From: Azohydromonas aeria
GTDB taxonomy: Bacteria > Pseudomonadota > Gammaproteobacteria > Burkholderiales > Burkholderiaceae_C
Length of the DNA: 64,000 bases
Reading direction: 5' to 3'
NCBI RefSeq assembly: GCF_009760915.1
Contig: NZ_VIDQ01000011.1
Location: forward strand, 1-64,000
A model generated the notes under the pieces. It did no database searches, was not told where the DNA came from, and worked only from the letters and a program-made list of their open reading frames with translations. A program made the translations under genes and the position numbers. Below, in pieces: positions 1 through 11,358 of the stretch (position 1 is its first letter; every line of letters begins with the position of its first letter).

Positions 1-1
1 C

Positions 2-805
2 GCCGCGGGGCGGGCGGAGGCGGGCGCGGCGGCGGCGGCCGGGCCGGCCGGCTTCGCGCCGGCCTTTGCTGCGGCGGGCGCGATGGCGATGCCCCACCCG
101 CGCGATGCCTTCACGCTGCCGGCGCTGCCGCGCCGCGGAGGCGATCACCTGCGCCCGATGCTGCTGGGGCTGCTGCTGGGCCTGGCCTGCGCCGCCACCG
201 GCTGGTGGGTGCGCGGCCTGTGGCTCCAGGAACAGGAGCGCCACCGGGTGGACCAGCTGCTCGCCGGCGCCGCCGTCCCGTCATCCAGCGTGTTGCCGGG
301 CTGGAGCGTGGACACGGCGGTGCCACTGTCCGGGCCGGATGCCGGTGCGGAGCCCGTGCAGCCGCAGCCGGCAGTGGCGCAGGCCGAGCCGGTGGTTGAA
401 GCCTCGGCGCTGCCGCCGGAGCCTCCCGCCGTGCCCGCCGCGGCCGAGCCGCAACCACCGGTGGCGGTGGCCAGCACCGCGGCGCCGGCGGCCGCGGTCG
501 CGGTGGCGGCGGTATCGGCCGCGACAGCCGCGACGGCTGCGCCAAACCAGGCCGCGGCGCGGCCCGCGCGTGCCGAGGCCGCACCGCGCCGCGGCGGAGC
601 GGGATCGCGGCCCGTGGCTGCCGCCGCCAGCCCGGCCCGTCCTGCTGGCGCGCTGCGCGTGGGCGCCGGCGCGCCGCGCGCCGCCTGCAGCGCCCACGCC
701 AAGTACGCGCTGCTGCAGTGCATGCAGCAGCAGTGCAGCCAGGCGGCCTGGCGACGCCACCCACAGTGCCAGCGGCTGATGCGCAACAACGAGATCAGCT
801 CCTGA
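2..805 (+). CDS. C-terminal part of a membrane protein with a four-cysteine tail (5' end outside the window)
   Basis: The reading frame is open to the window edge, so this is probably the 3' part of a longer gene; the first in-frame ATG is at 83. Visible in order: an Ala/Gly/Pro-rich stretch, one membrane segment (around LLGLLLGLACAATGWWV), a charged LQEQERHRVDQLL segment, a long Ala/Pro-rich linker, and a C-terminal tail with four cysteines spaced C-x10-C-x4-C-x10-C plus a Trp and a His between the last two. The same layout recurs at the C-terminus of the next gene (1233-3068), so the two are tandem paralogues. If they match along their length, the missing N-terminus would be a kinase-like domain. 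The tail should lie outside the cytoplasm, where disulfides can form. Function unknown. Confidence 0.75.
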   Translation, partial: AAGRAEAGAAAAAGPAGFAPAFAAAGAMAMPHPRDAFTLPALPRRGGDHLRPMLLGLLLGLACAATGWWVRGLWLQEQERHRVDQLLAGAAVPSSSVLPGWSVDTAVPLSGPDAGAEPVQPQPAVAQAEPVVEASALPPEPPAVPAAAEPQPPVAVASTAAPAAAVAVAAVSAATAATAAPNQAAARPARAEAAPRRGGAGSRPVAAAASPARPAGALRVGAGAPRAACSAHAKYALLQCMQQQCSQAAWRRHPQCQRLMRNNEISS

Positions 806-927
806 GGCGCGGACGCGCGCAGGAAAGGTCGAACGGGGCGTCGGCCGGGAGCTGATGCGGCAAGCCTGCTGCTTCTTCATCCCTGCGCAGGCGCGTTGAT
901 GTCCGGGGAAGACTCGACGCATCGCAT

Positions 928-986
928 CCCGTCAGCCACGATGCTTCGCACCCCAATCCGTCATCCCGGCTTCCGCCGGAATGACG
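928..986 (-). repeat. Dispersed palindromic repeat, copy A1
   Basis: Read on the minus strand, this block (a hairpin of the type ATTCCGGC...GCCGGGATGA followed by GGGGTGCGAAGCATCGTGGC and TGACGGG) aligns over about 56 bases with 11051-11105, roughly 80% identical by eye. The hairpin resembles REP-type elements. It lies between two genes and has no coding capacity. Confidence 0.7.
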
Positions 987-1061
987 AAACAGTGGGCGGG
1001 ATGCCCGTGCTGTCGGGATGGCGGGATGCCGGTCGTTCCCCGCTTTCCCCAGCCAGCCCCG

Positions 1062-1100
1062 TGCGCCTTCGCGGAAATGACGGGCCGAGATGCGCGGCAT
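1062..1100 (+). repeat. Degenerate copy of the dispersed palindromic repeat (A3)
   Basis: The segment GCGGAAATGACGGGCCGAGA and the following TGCGCGGCATC resemble the right half of copies A1 and A2 (GCCGGAATGACGGGCCGGGG, then TGCGAGGCGTC). The left half of the hairpin is lost or displaced. Confidence 0.4.
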
Positions 1101-1232
1101 CCCGACCGTCCGGCGGCGGGAAGCGGGCACCAGGGGCGGCACGGTCGCTGACCCCGGGAGCCTTCCGGCCCAGCCGCATCCTGACACCACTTGCAACCCC
1201 CGACCCCCGGCCGTGGCGGCCATAGTCGGGCC

Positions 1233-3068
1233 ATGACCCCCTTTTCGAGCGAGGACCTGCCGTCCCCGGCGCCGGTGCGCGCGGTCGGCACGGTGCTGGC
1301 GGGCTGCCGTATCGAGGCCGTGCTGCACGCCGGGCCGGTGTGCACCGTCTACCAGGCCGGCGACGCGGTGGGCGCCGCCCGCCTGGCGCTCAAGGAGTAC
1401 GCCCCGGCTGCCTTGTGCGTGCGCGACGCAGACGGCACGCCGCGCCTGCGCGACCCCGACGACGCGGCGGCCCGCGCCGCCTTCGAGACCGGCCGCGCCG
1501 CCTGCCTGGAGGAGCTGCGGCTGCTGTCGCGGTTGCGCCTGCCGGGCCTGGTGACCGTGCTGCAGGCCAGCGAGACCGAGGGCAGCCTGTGCGGCGTGAT
1601 GCCGCTGCTGCCCGGCGTGACGCTGGACCGGCTGCCCCCGGCGCGCAGCGACGACGAAGTGCGCGAGCTGCTGCTGGCGCTGCTGGAGCCGCTGGCGCAG
1701 CTGCATGCCGCCGGCCTGGTGCACGGCGGCCTGCACGCGCGGCAACTGGTGTGGGCGCCCGGCCAGCGCCCGGTGCTGCTGGGCTTTCAATCCGCCGCGC
1801 GGGCATTGCGGCAGGCCGATGCCTTCCTGGATGCCGCGCCCGAAGTGCGCCCCGAGGGCGCGCACCTGCCGCGCGGACCCTGGACCGACCTGCACGCGCT
1901 GGCCTGCACCGTGCTGCGCCACACCACCAGCGGAGCCTGGGATGGCTCCACCACCACCGCCGCCGACGTGGCCCTGGCGCTGGAGCGCGCGCTGCCCGCG
2001 CCGGGCGGGCGCACGCGCCAGCGGCTGGTGCAGGCGCTGCAGGCCTGCCTGCGGCCGTCGCCCACCGAGCGGCCGGCCGGCGCGGTGGCGCTGCGCGCGC
2101 TGCTGGGCGACGCGCCCACGGCGGCGCCCTCGGTGCAGCCTCCGCACCCCGCCTTGCGCCGCACCGAGGCCGCGGCGGGATCCGCAGCGGCGGGCCTGGG
2201 CCCGGCTGCGGGCGCGCCGGCCCGGCCCGGCGCGGGCCGCGCGGCGCAGGCGCCACCGTCATCCGCTGCGGCGGGCATGCCGGCTTCCGGCCAGGACCCG
2301 GCACTGGCCGAGCGGCCCGGCGCCGCGGACGAGACCGCCGCGCCACGGGCGCCGCCGGCGCCCGTCGGCGCCCGGGACGTTGGCCGCGACCCGTTCCCGG
2401 CCGAGGCGCCCGACCGCCTGCCGGCGCTGTCCCGGCCGCGCGCCGGGCTGCGCGCCGCGCTGCTGGGCCTGCCGCTGCTGGCGCTGCTGGGCTATGGGGC
2501 GTGGTGGCTGCAGGAGCGCTGGCAGGCCGGGCAGGAGCAGGAGCGCGTCGGCCGGCTGCTGGCCCAGGCGGCCAGCCCGGCTTCCGCGCCCGCGCCGGTG
2601 CCGCCGCGGCAGCTGCCAATGCCGCCGGTCGAGGTGCTGCCCGATCCGCAAGCGCCGCGCGTGGCGCGGCCCGAGGCGCCGGCGCCGGGTGGCCTGGCCG
2701 GCGCGAGGCCGCCTGCGACGCTGCTGGGTGCGGGTGCGGGTGCGGGTGCGGGCACGGGCACGGGCACGGGCACGGCCGAGGTCGGGCCCGACGGTGCCGC
2801 GCCCGCCGTGGCGCCGCCCTCGGTCACCGGCCTGGGCGCGGCGACGCCTTCCGCGGCTCCGGAAGCGCCGGCCACGCCGCCCGCGCGGCAGCCGAAGGCA
2901 GCATCCCGCTCCGATGCGCCGCCGCCACCGGCGGCCGCGGCCGCGCCGGCCACGCCGCTGGCGGCCTGCGTCGCGCAGCCGAAATCGGTGCTGGAGCGCT
3001 GCATGCGCCAGCAGTGCGCGCGGCCGGCGTGGCGCGGCCACGTGCAGTGCGAGCGCTGGCTGGAGTGA
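1233..3068 (+). CDS. Membrane-anchored pseudokinase with periplasmic four-cysteine tail
   Basis: A 611-residue protein. Residues about 15-300 follow the Ser/Thr protein kinase fold: the ATP-site lysine (ALKEY, Lys54) and a helix-C glutamate are present, and an APE-like and a PWTD-L segment follow. The catalytic HRD motif has become HGG (164-166) and the DFG motif GFQ (184-186), while the glycine loop is eroded, so phosphotransfer is unlikely. Next come an Ala/Pro-rich linker, one membrane helix (about 408-425), a QERWQAGQEQERV segment, a long low-complexity linker with tandem Ala-Gly/Thr-Gly dipeptides, and a tail with Cys579, 590, 595 and 606. Kinase-like part inside, tail outside is the likely topology. 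The start at 1233 puts the fold at the N-terminus; an upstream in-frame ATG at 1191 has no support. It is a paralogue of the gene ending at 805. Confidence 0.8.
   Translation: MTPFSSEDLPSPAPVRAVGTVLAGCRIEAVLHAGPVCTVYQAGDAVGAARLALKEYAPAALCVRDADGTPRLRDPDDAAARAAFETGRAACLEELRLLSRLRLPGLVTVLQASETEGSLCGVMPLLPGVTLDRLPPARSDDEVRELLLALLEPLAQLHAAGLVHGGLHARQLVWAPGQRPVLLGFQSAARALRQADAFLDAAPEVRPEGAHLPRGPWTDLHALACTVLRHTTSGAWDGSTTTAADVALALERALPAPGGRTRQRLVQALQACLRPSPTERPAGAVALRALLGDAPTAAPSVQPPHPALRRTEAAAGSAAAGLGPAAGAPARPGAGRAAQAPPSSAAAGMPASGQDPALAERPGAADETAAPRAPPAPVGARDVGRDPFPAEAPDRLPALSRPRAGLRAALLGLPLLALLGYGAWWLQERWQAGQEQERVGRLLAQAASPASAPAPVPPRQLPMPPVEVLPDPQAPRVARPEAPAPGGLAGARPPATLLGAGAGAGAGTGTGTGTAEVGPDGAAPAVAPPSVTGLGAATPSAAPEAPATPPARQPKAASRSDAPPPPAAAAAPATPLAACVAQPKSVLERCMRQQCARPAWRGHVQCERWLE
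2726..2775 (+). repeat. Tandem hexanucleotide repeat inside the pseudokinase gene
   Basis: About four copies of GGTGCG are followed by about four copies of GGCACG, coding for alternating Ala-Gly and Thr-Gly. The unit is six bases, so copy-number changes would keep the frame and only alter linker length. Confidence 0.75.
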
Positions 3069-3141
3069 GGCCGCGCGCCAGCCCGCCGCGGGCCGCAACC
3101 CCCTTCGGAGGGCCCCCCGAAGGCGGTGCGACAATTCCCGG

Positions 3142-3636
3142 ATGAGCAGCCCGTCCTCCCCCCGCGTCCTGATCCAGACCGATGACTTCGACCTCGGCGC
3201 CGAGGTGCAGCGCCTGCGCGAGGGCGACGCCGGCGTGGGCGCGGTGGTCAGCTTCGTGGGCACGGTGCGCGAGCGCAGCGATGGCGCCGGCGTGAGCCTG
3301 ATGGAGCTGGAGCACTACCCCGGCATGACCGAGAGCGCCATCGAGGCCATGATCGACGCGGCCCTGGAGCGCTTCGACATCCGCGCCGCGCGGGTGATCC
3401 ACCGCGTCGGGGCGCTCAAGCCGCTGGACCAGATCGTGTTCGTGGCCGTCACGTCCGCGCACCGCGGCCAGGCCTTCCAGGCCTGCGAGTTCCTGATGGA
3501 CTACCTCAAGACCCAGGCCCCGTTCTGGAAGAAGGAGCACACGCCGCAGGGCGCGCGCTGGGTCGATGCGCGCGTGACCGACGACGAGGCGCTGGCGCGC
3601 TGGGGCATCGCCGCGGGCAACGCGGCGTCGGCCTGA
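3142..3636 (+). CDS. moaE: Molybdopterin synthase catalytic subunit MoaE
   Basis: A 164-residue protein. MoaE is the large subunit of molybdopterin synthase; with thiocarboxylated MoaD it converts cyclic pyranopterin monophosphate to molybdopterin in the cytoplasm. The sequence keeps the family core VVSFVGTVR near residues 35-43, the LELEHYPGM-like segment, and the two active-site lysines in KTQAPFWKKE (Lys123 and Lys130, seven residues apart as in E. coli MoaE). moaD and moeA, common neighbours of moaE, are not seen upstream; the tandem pseudokinase genes occupy that place. The next gene starts five bases after the stop. Confidence 0.95.
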   Translation: MSSPSSPRVLIQTDDFDLGAEVQRLREGDAGVGAVVSFVGTVRERSDGAGVSLMELEHYPGMTESAIEAMIDAALERFDIRAARVIHRVGALKPLDQIVFVAVTSAHRGQAFQACEFLMDYLKTQAPFWKKEHTPQGARWVDARVTDDEALARWGIAAGNAASA

Positions 3637-3641
3637 GGACG

Positions 3642-4223
3642 GTGGTTGCACGCGTGACTTCCCCTACCGCTTCCGCGCCTGCCACACCGGCCGCCGAGCT
3701 GCCGGGCACGCCGCTGCAGGCCGAGCTGCAGGGCGCCGTGGACATCACGCCGCAGGCGCTGCGCGGCGCGCTGGGCCGCTTCGCCACCGGCGTGACGCTC
3801 ATCACCTGCGTGGACGCCGACGGCGCGCGCGTGGGGCTGACGGCCAATTCCTTCAGCGCGCTGTCGCTGGAGCCGCCGCTGGTGCTGTGGTCGCTGCGCC
3901 GCGCCAGCGCGAGTCTTGCGGCCTTCGAGCACAGCAGCCACTTCGCCATCAACGTGCTGGCGGAGGGGCAGATCGGGCTGTCGCGGCGCTTTGCCAGCGG
4001 CAAGGAGCCCGACAAGTTCGGTGAAGGCCTGTGGAGCGCGGGCCTGGGCGGCGTGCCGGTGCTGGCCGGCTGCACGGCGGTGTTCGAGTGCGAGCGCGTG
4101 TCGGCGCAGGTGGCGGGCGACCACGTGCTCTTCATCGGCCGCGTGCTGCGCCTGGCCGACGCGGCGCTGCCGCCGCTGCTGTTCCACGGCGGGCGCTACC
4201 ACCTGCTGGGCGAGATTCTTTGA
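3642..4223 (+). CDS. Flavin reductase family protein (FMN-binding, DIM6/NTAB type)
   Basis: A 193-residue protein starting with GTG five bases after moaE (a second in-frame GTG is at 3654). From residue about 30 it follows the flavin reductase-like fold: ALGRFATGVTLIT, GLTANSFSALSLEPPLVLWS (FMN-binding segment), FAINVLAEGQ, SRRFAS, and a late DHVLFIGRVL...LLFHGGRYH. Such enzymes reduce FMN or FAD with NAD(P)H and often feed a two-component monooxygenase. The gene 51 bases downstream encodes an acyl-CoA-dehydrogenase-fold flavoprotein without the usual catalytic glutamate, a plausible partner. The first 25 residues are Ala/Pro-rich and probably disordered. Confidence 0.88.
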   Translation: MVARVTSPTASAPATPAAELPGTPLQAELQGAVDITPQALRGALGRFATGVTLITCVDADGARVGLTANSFSALSLEPPLVLWSLRRASASLAAFEHSSHFAINVLAEGQIGLSRRFASGKEPDKFGEGLWSAGLGGVPVLAGCTAVFECERVSAQVAGDHVLFIGRVLRLADAALPPLLFHGGRYHLLGEIL

Positions 4224-4274
4224 TGCGGATGCCGCGCGCCGCTCGCAGGGCCGGGCGCGGCGTGGAGGGCATGC

Positions 4275-5537
4275 ATGGACGGGATTTGCGGCGCGGCTGA
4301 CGCGCACATCGCGGGCGACGCCTCGCGCCTCACCGCCGCGCAGCGCGCCTGGGTGGCGCGCGCGGCCGATCTGGGCCCGCGCTTCGCCGCGCGCGCGGCG
4401 GTGCACGACGCGCAGGCCAGCTTCCCCCGGGAAAACTTCGCCGAGCTGCACGACGCCGGGCTGCTGGGGCTGGCGGTGACCACGGCGCGCGGCGGGCAGG
4501 GCGCCGACCTGCTGGGCTGCGCGCTGGTGGCGGCGGAGCTCGGCCGCTGGTGCGGCGCCACGGCGCTGTGCTTCAGCCTGCACGTCAGCACCACGCTGTG
4601 GAGCGGCTTTGTGGCCGAGTCGCTGGCCATGACCGGCGCGCAGCGCGACGCGCACGAGGCGGCGCGGGCGCGGCACGAGGCCGGCATCGTGGAGGGCGGC
4701 CAGCTCTGGGCGCAGACCTTCTCCGAGGGTGGCGCGGCGGACGTGGGCAAGGCGCCCTGGTCCACGCAGGCGCGGCGCGTGGACGGCGGCTACCTGGTCA
4801 GCGGGCGCAAGGTGTTCGCCTCGATGGCCGGCGAGGCCGACTTCCACGGCCTGCTGTGCACGCTGCAGCGCCCGGCCGCGACGCAGGCCGACGCGCTGTT
4901 CCTGGCCGTGCCGCGCGAGGCGCCGGGCCTGCGCGTGAGCGGCGAGTGGAACCCGCTGGGCATGCGCGGCACGGTCAGCCGCACGCTGGAGTTCCACGAC
5001 GTGTTCGTGCCGGAGGCCGACCGGCTGCTGCCCGAAGGGCTGTATGCCCAAGCCGCGGCGCGCTGGCCGGCGATGTTCCTGATGAACAGCCCGGCCTACC
5101 TCGGCATCGCGCAGGCGGCGCACGACTTCACCGTGTGCTGGTTGCGCGGCGAGGTGCCGGGGCTCACGTCGGTGCAGCGGCGCATGTACCCGACCAAGCA
5201 GTTCGCCGTGGCGCAGATGCGGCTGAAGCTGGAGCAGATGCGCGCGCTGCTGTTCGACGCGCTCTCCGGTGCCGGGCCGGACCCGGACCGGCACGCCCGG
5301 CTGCGGCTGCTGGCGGCGCAGCACACGGTGGTGGAGCAGGCGGCGGAGATTTGCCAGCTGGCGCTGCGCACCTGCGGCGGCCAGGCGCTCACGCGCGCGC
5401 TGCCGCTGGAGCGGCTGCTGCGCGACGCGCGCTGCGGCGCGGTGATGCTGCCGTGGACGGCCGAGCTGTGCCTCGACCAGCTCGGCCGCGACAGCCTGTA
5501 CTGGGCGGGCGAAAGCGAAGAAGAGATCGACGGGTAG
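4275..5537 (+). CDS. Acyl-CoA dehydrogenase-fold flavoprotein, possibly a monooxygenase
   Basis: A 420-residue protein. The N-terminal helical domain ([27 protein letters not shown]), the beta domain ([37 protein letters not shown]) and the C-terminal helical bundle ([35 protein letters not shown]) fit the acyl-CoA dehydrogenase superfamily. I do not see the catalytic Glu at either usual site: the C-terminal YxGTxxI-type segment is replaced by the [14 protein letters not shown] region, and the isovaleryl-type position near [16 protein letters not shown] lacks it. Relatives without that base include DszC-type monooxygenases, which use reduced flavin from a partner such as the upstream reductase. 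Substrate unknown. Confidence 0.8.
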   Translation: MDGICGAADAHIAGDASRLTAAQRAWVARAADLGPRFAARAAVHDAQASFPRENFAELHDAGLLGLAVTTARGGQGADLLGCALVAAELGRWCGATALCFSLHVSTTLWSGFVAESLAMTGAQRDAHEAARARHEAGIVEGGQLWAQTFSEGGAADVGKAPWSTQARRVDGGYLVSGRKVFASMAGEADFHGLLCTLQRPAATQADALFLAVPREAPGLRVSGEWNPLGMRGTVSRTLEFHDVFVPEADRLLPEGLYAQAAARWPAMFLMNSPAYLGIAQAAHDFTVCWLRGEVPGLTSVQRRMYPTKQFAVAQMRLKLEQMRALLFDALSGAGPDPDRHARLRLLAAQHTVVEQAAEICQLALRTCGGQALTRALPLERLLRDARCGAVMLPWTAELCLDQLGRDSLYWAGESEEEIDG

Positions 5538-5617
5538 GCGGCGCGCCGCGCCTGCCGGCATGGCGCCTGCCGCTCGTCCCGGCGCAAGGGCGCATCGCGT
5601 AAAGCCCTTCTGGCGCC

Positions 5618-5645
5618 CTTGAAATCGGGGGCCGCCGCCCAAACT
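5618..5645 (+). promoter_or_regulatory. Sigma-32 (heat-shock) type promoter for clpB
   Basis: CTTGAAA at 5618-5624 matches the RpoH -35 consensus exactly. It is followed, after a 13-base spacer, by CCCAAACT at 5638-5645, close to the CCCCATNT -10 consensus. Transcription would start near 5652, about 20 bases before the clpB ATG. The match to a heat-shock chaperone gene supports the call. Confidence 0.75.
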
Positions 5646-5671
5646 CGATGCGCAACGGAGGATCGACATCC

Positions 5672-8266
<2,595 letters not shown>

Positions 8267-8289
8267 CAACCAGGCACCGACACAGACAG

Positions 8290-8324
8290 GCCGGCCGGCG
8301 GGGTGACCCGCCGGCCGGCTTTTT
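8290..8324. terminator. Bidirectional intrinsic terminator between clpB and the DUF29 gene
   Basis: A perfect 13-bp stem (GCCGGCCGGCGGG / CCCGCCGGCCGGC) with a GTGA loop, followed by TTTTT at 8320-8324. It ends clpB transcripts. The stop codon of the convergent minus-strand gene begins at the T-run. Confidence 0.9.
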
Positions 8325-8755
8325 CATTGCGGGAGCCAGCCCTCGGCGAGCACTTCGTCCTGCCAGGACCAGGGGCAGTTTTCAGGGAAGGCGTCCAGGC
8401 CGGTTTCCTGTTGGGCGAAGCGCACGGCATCCACCCACATTTCGTCCTGCCAATCCGGGTCGCTAAGCATGGGGCGCAAGCTGGGTGTTTTGTCCAGCCG
8501 CCGCTGGATGAGCCGCCGCTGGTCCCGGATGGTGCGCAGCCAGCTATTGCCGCGCCGCTGGGGCTGGTAGGCCCATTTCAGAAGGTGCGAAAGCAGCAGC
8601 GCCATGCGGCTGGCCAGTTCGTTTTGCTCACTCTTGCCCACGTCTTCGATCTCGTCAGCAATGCGCTCGATGTCCAGCAGGTCAAAGCGGCCTGCCCGCA
8701 GCAACTGCGCCTGTTCGTTGGCCCAAGCCACGATGTCCTTGTCGTAGGACTTCAC
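8324..8755 (-). CDS. DUF29 family protein
   Basis: A 143-residue protein starting with GTG, with a strong AAGGAG ribosome site (8763-8768) seven bases upstream. It shows the DUF29 pattern: a short helical N-terminus with AWANEQAQLLRAGRFDLLDI, then IADEIEDVGKSEQNELASR, then LLSHLLKWAYQPQRRGNSW and IRDQRRLIQRRLDKTPSLRP. The family is widespread in bacteria as orphan genes, is all-helical, and has no established function. It lies convergent to clpB and shares its terminator; nothing ties it functionally to that gene. Confidence 0.85.
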   Translation of the reverse strand: MKSYDKDIVAWANEQAQLLRAGRFDLLDIERIADEIEDVGKSEQNELASRMALLLSHLLKWAYQPQRRGNSWLRTIRDQRRLIQRRLDKTPSLRPMLSDPDWQDEMWVDAVRFAQQETGLDAFPENCPWSWQDEVLAEGWLPQ

Positions 8756-8969
8756 AACACATCTCCTTTGCTGGAGGGGTCAGCGTACACCAGCGAACGC
8801 AAGCCCCTGAATGAAGAGGCTGCCGCTCCCGTTACGAGCGGCGAAGGCGGGTGCCGCAAGGCCGTGACCGGCGTTGCATCTGCACTCGGCATGACGTGTG
8901 GGTTGTGCTAACGGGCCTGCCCCGGCCGGTTCGTAGAATCGACCCTCCCTGCAATACCCGTTTCGTGTG

Positions 8970-10580
8970 ATGAACCCCAATTTCGATGCCTCGTCGTCCG
9001 CCCCTGTAGTCATCGTGGGCGCCGGCCTGGCGGGCCTGTCGGTGGCGCTGCACCTGGCGGCCACGCGGCCGGTGGTGGTGCTGGCCAAGCGCGACGTGCA
9101 CGAGGCGGCCACGGCCTGGGCGCAGGGCGGCATCGTCGGCGTGCTGGGCAAGGACGACAGCATCGAGAGCCACGTGCACGACACGCAGGAGGCCGGCGCC
9201 GGCCTGGTGGACGAGCACACCGCGCGCTTCATCGCCGAGAACAGCGCCCGCGCCATCGAGTGGCTGGTGGAGCAGGGCGTGCCCTTCACGCCCGACTCCG
9301 AAGGGCCGCTGGGCCTGCACCTGACGCGCGAGGGCGGCCACGCGGTGCGGCGCATCGCGCACGCGGCCGACGCCACGGGGCAGGCCATCCACGACGCACT
9401 GCTGGCGCAGATCCGGCGCCATCCCAACATCACGCTGCGCGAGCGCTGGATGGCGCTGGACCTGGTGACCTCGCGGCACCTCAAGCGCGACGAGCCCACC
9501 CGCTGCTACGGCATCTACGCCCTGGACATCGACGCCCAGCGCGTGGAGACGCTGGCGGCTTCGGCCATCGTGCTGGCCACCGGCGGCGTGGGCAAGGTGT
9601 ACCGCTACACCAGCAACCCCGAGACGGCCACCGGCGACGGCATCGCCATGGCGTGGCGGGCCGGCTGCCGGGTGGGGAACATGGAGTTCATCCAGTTTCA
9701 CCCGACCTGCCTGTACCACCCGCAGGACCGCACCTTCCTGATCACGGAGGCGCTGCGCGGCGAGGGCGGCCACCTGAAGCTGCCCGACGGCACGCGCTTC
9801 ATGGCGGCGCACGACGCGCGGCTGGAACTGGCGCCGCGCGACGTGGTGGCGCGCGCCATCGACTTCGAGATGAAGAAGCATGGCCTGGACCATGTCTGGC
9901 TGGACGCGACGCACCTGGGCGCCGATTTCCTCAAGGAGCATTTCCCGACCATCCACGCCCGGCTCCTCAGCCTGGGCATCGACATCACCAGGCAGCCGAT
10001 TCCCGTGGTGCCCGCGGCGCACTACACCTGCGGCGGCGTGGTGACCGACCTGGAAGGCCGCACCGACATTCCCGGCTTGTATGCCGTGGGTGAGACCACG
10101 TACACGGGTTTGCACGGCGCGAACCGGCTGGCGAGCAATTCGCTGCTGGAATGCGTGGTGGTGGGGCGCACCTGCGCCGAGCGCATCGAGCAGGACGCGC
10201 CCAAGGACGTGCCGCAATTGCCGGCCTGGGACGAGAGCAAGGTGGACAACGCCGACGAGCAGGTCGTGATCAGCCACAACTGGGACGAATTGCGGCTGGT
10301 GATGTGGAATTACGTCGGCATCGTGCGCACGAATAAACGGCTGGAGCGGGCGCTGCACCGCATCCACTTATTGCGCCAGGAAATCGACGAGTATTACGCG
10401 CATTTCCGGGTGTCGCGCGATTTGCTGGAGCTTCGCAATCTCGTGGAGTGCGCGGAACTCATCGTCCGCTCCGCGCTGAAGCGGCATGAGTCGCGCGGGC
10501 TACATTTCTCGCGGGATTATCCTTATACGCTGCCGGTGAGCTTTCCTACGGTGTTGATTGGGGATCATCGGACAAAGTGA
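8970..10580 (+). CDS. nadB: L-aspartate oxidase NadB
   Basis: A 536-residue flavoprotein. NadB oxidises L-aspartate to iminoaspartate, the first step of de novo NAD synthesis, and passes it to NadA (encoded convergently at 14108-15223). The N-terminus carries the FAD dinucleotide motif [17 protein letters not shown]. Later come the family segments [88 protein letters not shown] and the C-terminal helical domain. I start it at ATG 8970; GTG 8967 directly before it is possible. The last 150 bases use noticeably more A/T-ending codons than the rest, grading into the lower-GC accessory strip. Confidence 0.97.
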   Translation: MNPNFDASSSAPVVIVGAGLAGLSVALHLAATRPVVVLAKRDVHEAATAWAQGGIVGVLGKDDSIESHVHDTQEAGAGLVDEHTARFIAENSARAIEWLVEQGVPFTPDSEGPLGLHLTREGGHAVRRIAHAADATGQAIHDALLAQIRRHPNITLRERWMALDLVTSRHLKRDEPTRCYGIYALDIDAQRVETLAASAIVLATGGVGKVYRYTSNPETATGDGIAMAWRAGCRVGNMEFIQFHPTCLYHPQDRTFLITEALRGEGGHLKLPDGTRFMAAHDARLELAPRDVVARAIDFEMKKHGLDHVWLDATHLGADFLKEHFPTIHARLLSLGIDITRQPIPVVPAAHYTCGGVVTDLEGRTDIPGLYAVGETTYTGLHGANRLASNSLLECVVVGRTCAERIEQDAPKDVPQLPAWDESKVDNADEQVVISHNWDELRLVMWNYVGIVRTNKRLERALHRIHLLRQEIDEYYAHFRVSRDLLELRNLVECAELIVRSALKRHESRGLHFSRDYPYTLPVSFPTVLIGDHRTK

Positions 10581-10594
10581 AGGGTGCGCCAGGC

Positions 10595-10945
10595 ATGGCT
10601 ACGCGTCAAAAAGTCGCCGAAGTATTGATTGGGCTTGGGCGCGCAGCATCTTTCCTGGTTCTGGTGTTTTATCCCGGCTTGCTGATTGCCGGCGTGATGT
10701 CGCTGGGTGCGGGTTATGGCGGGTTGGTGCAATGCTATCGCAGTGTATTTGGCGCCTTTATTTGCACCGGGTTGATTTACCCTGTGTTGTACTTTGCGGG
10801 ATATTGGGCTTCCAAGGCATTGATGGCAAGGCAACGGTATGTCGAGGCCGTTGTGTCGGTGTGGGGCATCTTTCTGGTATTCATGACGCTGCTGTTTGCG
10901 TCAGAGGTCGGCGACTCGTTGCTACGGAATTTGTTGAGAGGGTGA
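10595..10945 (+). CDS. Small hypothetical membrane protein
   Basis: A 116-residue protein from ATG 10595; a GTG at 10577, overlapping the nadB stop, would add six residues. It has three hydrophobic segments: about 15-38 (LGRAASFLVLVFYPGLLIAG), 50-72 (SVFGAFICTGLIYPVLYFAGY) and 85-105 (AVVSVWGIFLVFMTLLFAS). Base composition is lower in GC than the flanks, and it opens the accessory strip between nadB and nadA. I do not recognise the family. It could be co-transcribed with nadB. Confidence 0.6.
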   Translation: MATRQKVAEVLIGLGRAASFLVLVFYPGLLIAGVMSLGAGYGGLVQCYRSVFGAFICTGLIYPVLYFAGYWASKALMARQRYVEAVVSVWGIFLVFMTLLFASEVGDSLLRNLLRG

Positions 10946-11050
10946 AAATCCTGTCTCATGGCCGAGAAATTGCCTGATTCAAAGGCCACTCATGCGTGAG
11001 CGAGCAAGGCCCGGATGGCACCGGCCAGCGCGGCACTCCGGTATTCGTGG

Positions 11051-11105
11051 ATTCCGGCTTTCGCCGGAATGACGGGCCGGGGTGCGAGGCGTCGTGGCTG
11101 ACGGG
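11051..11105 (+). repeat. Dispersed palindromic repeat, copy A2
   Basis: The perfect hairpin ATTCCGGC-TTTC-GCCGGAAT is followed by GACGGGCCGGGGTGCGAGGC and GTCGTGGCTGACGGG. It matches the reverse complement of 928-986 over about 56 bases, with around ten differences. Confidence 0.7.
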
Positions 11106-11242
11106 TTGCCAATATTTATGTTTTTGAGTGGCGAGATTGCGCGATGCGGATTGGGAATTCGGGGAACACGCGCTGTGGTTTGGGGGAAACGGCACATTGA
11201 TTGCAATGCGCGCGCAACAACGCAGCCCGTGAGAATCAATGT

Positions 11243-11271
11243 CGTCATGCCCGCGCACGCGGGCATCCAAG
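11243..11271 (-). repeat. REP-like palindrome, copy B1
   Basis: CGTCATGCCCGCGCACGCGGGC and the following ATCCAAG contain the perfect palindrome GCCCGCG-CA-CGCGGGC. The block is the reverse complement of copy B2 at 11359-11387 apart from the ends, so the two form a long inverted pair about 90 bases apart. Confidence 0.75.
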
Positions 11272-11358
11272 TTTGGCCGTCCGGCAGGACGGCGGCTTTG
11301 CCCCATGAGCAAATGCTCGCGCGGGCCCCGGCAGGCCGGCCTGGCGGCCGGTGAAAGC

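Larger units (their letters stand above)
806..1232. other. Intergenic region with dispersed palindromic repeats
   Basis: This gap of 427 bases between the two paralogues has no convincing gene. It holds one clear copy (928-986) and one degenerate copy (about 1062-1100) of a palindromic element that recurs near 11.05 kb. The rest is GC-rich sequence with several short GGGATGCC repeats. No clear promoter was found, although the gene at 1233 must be transcribed from here or by read-through. Confidence 0.6.
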
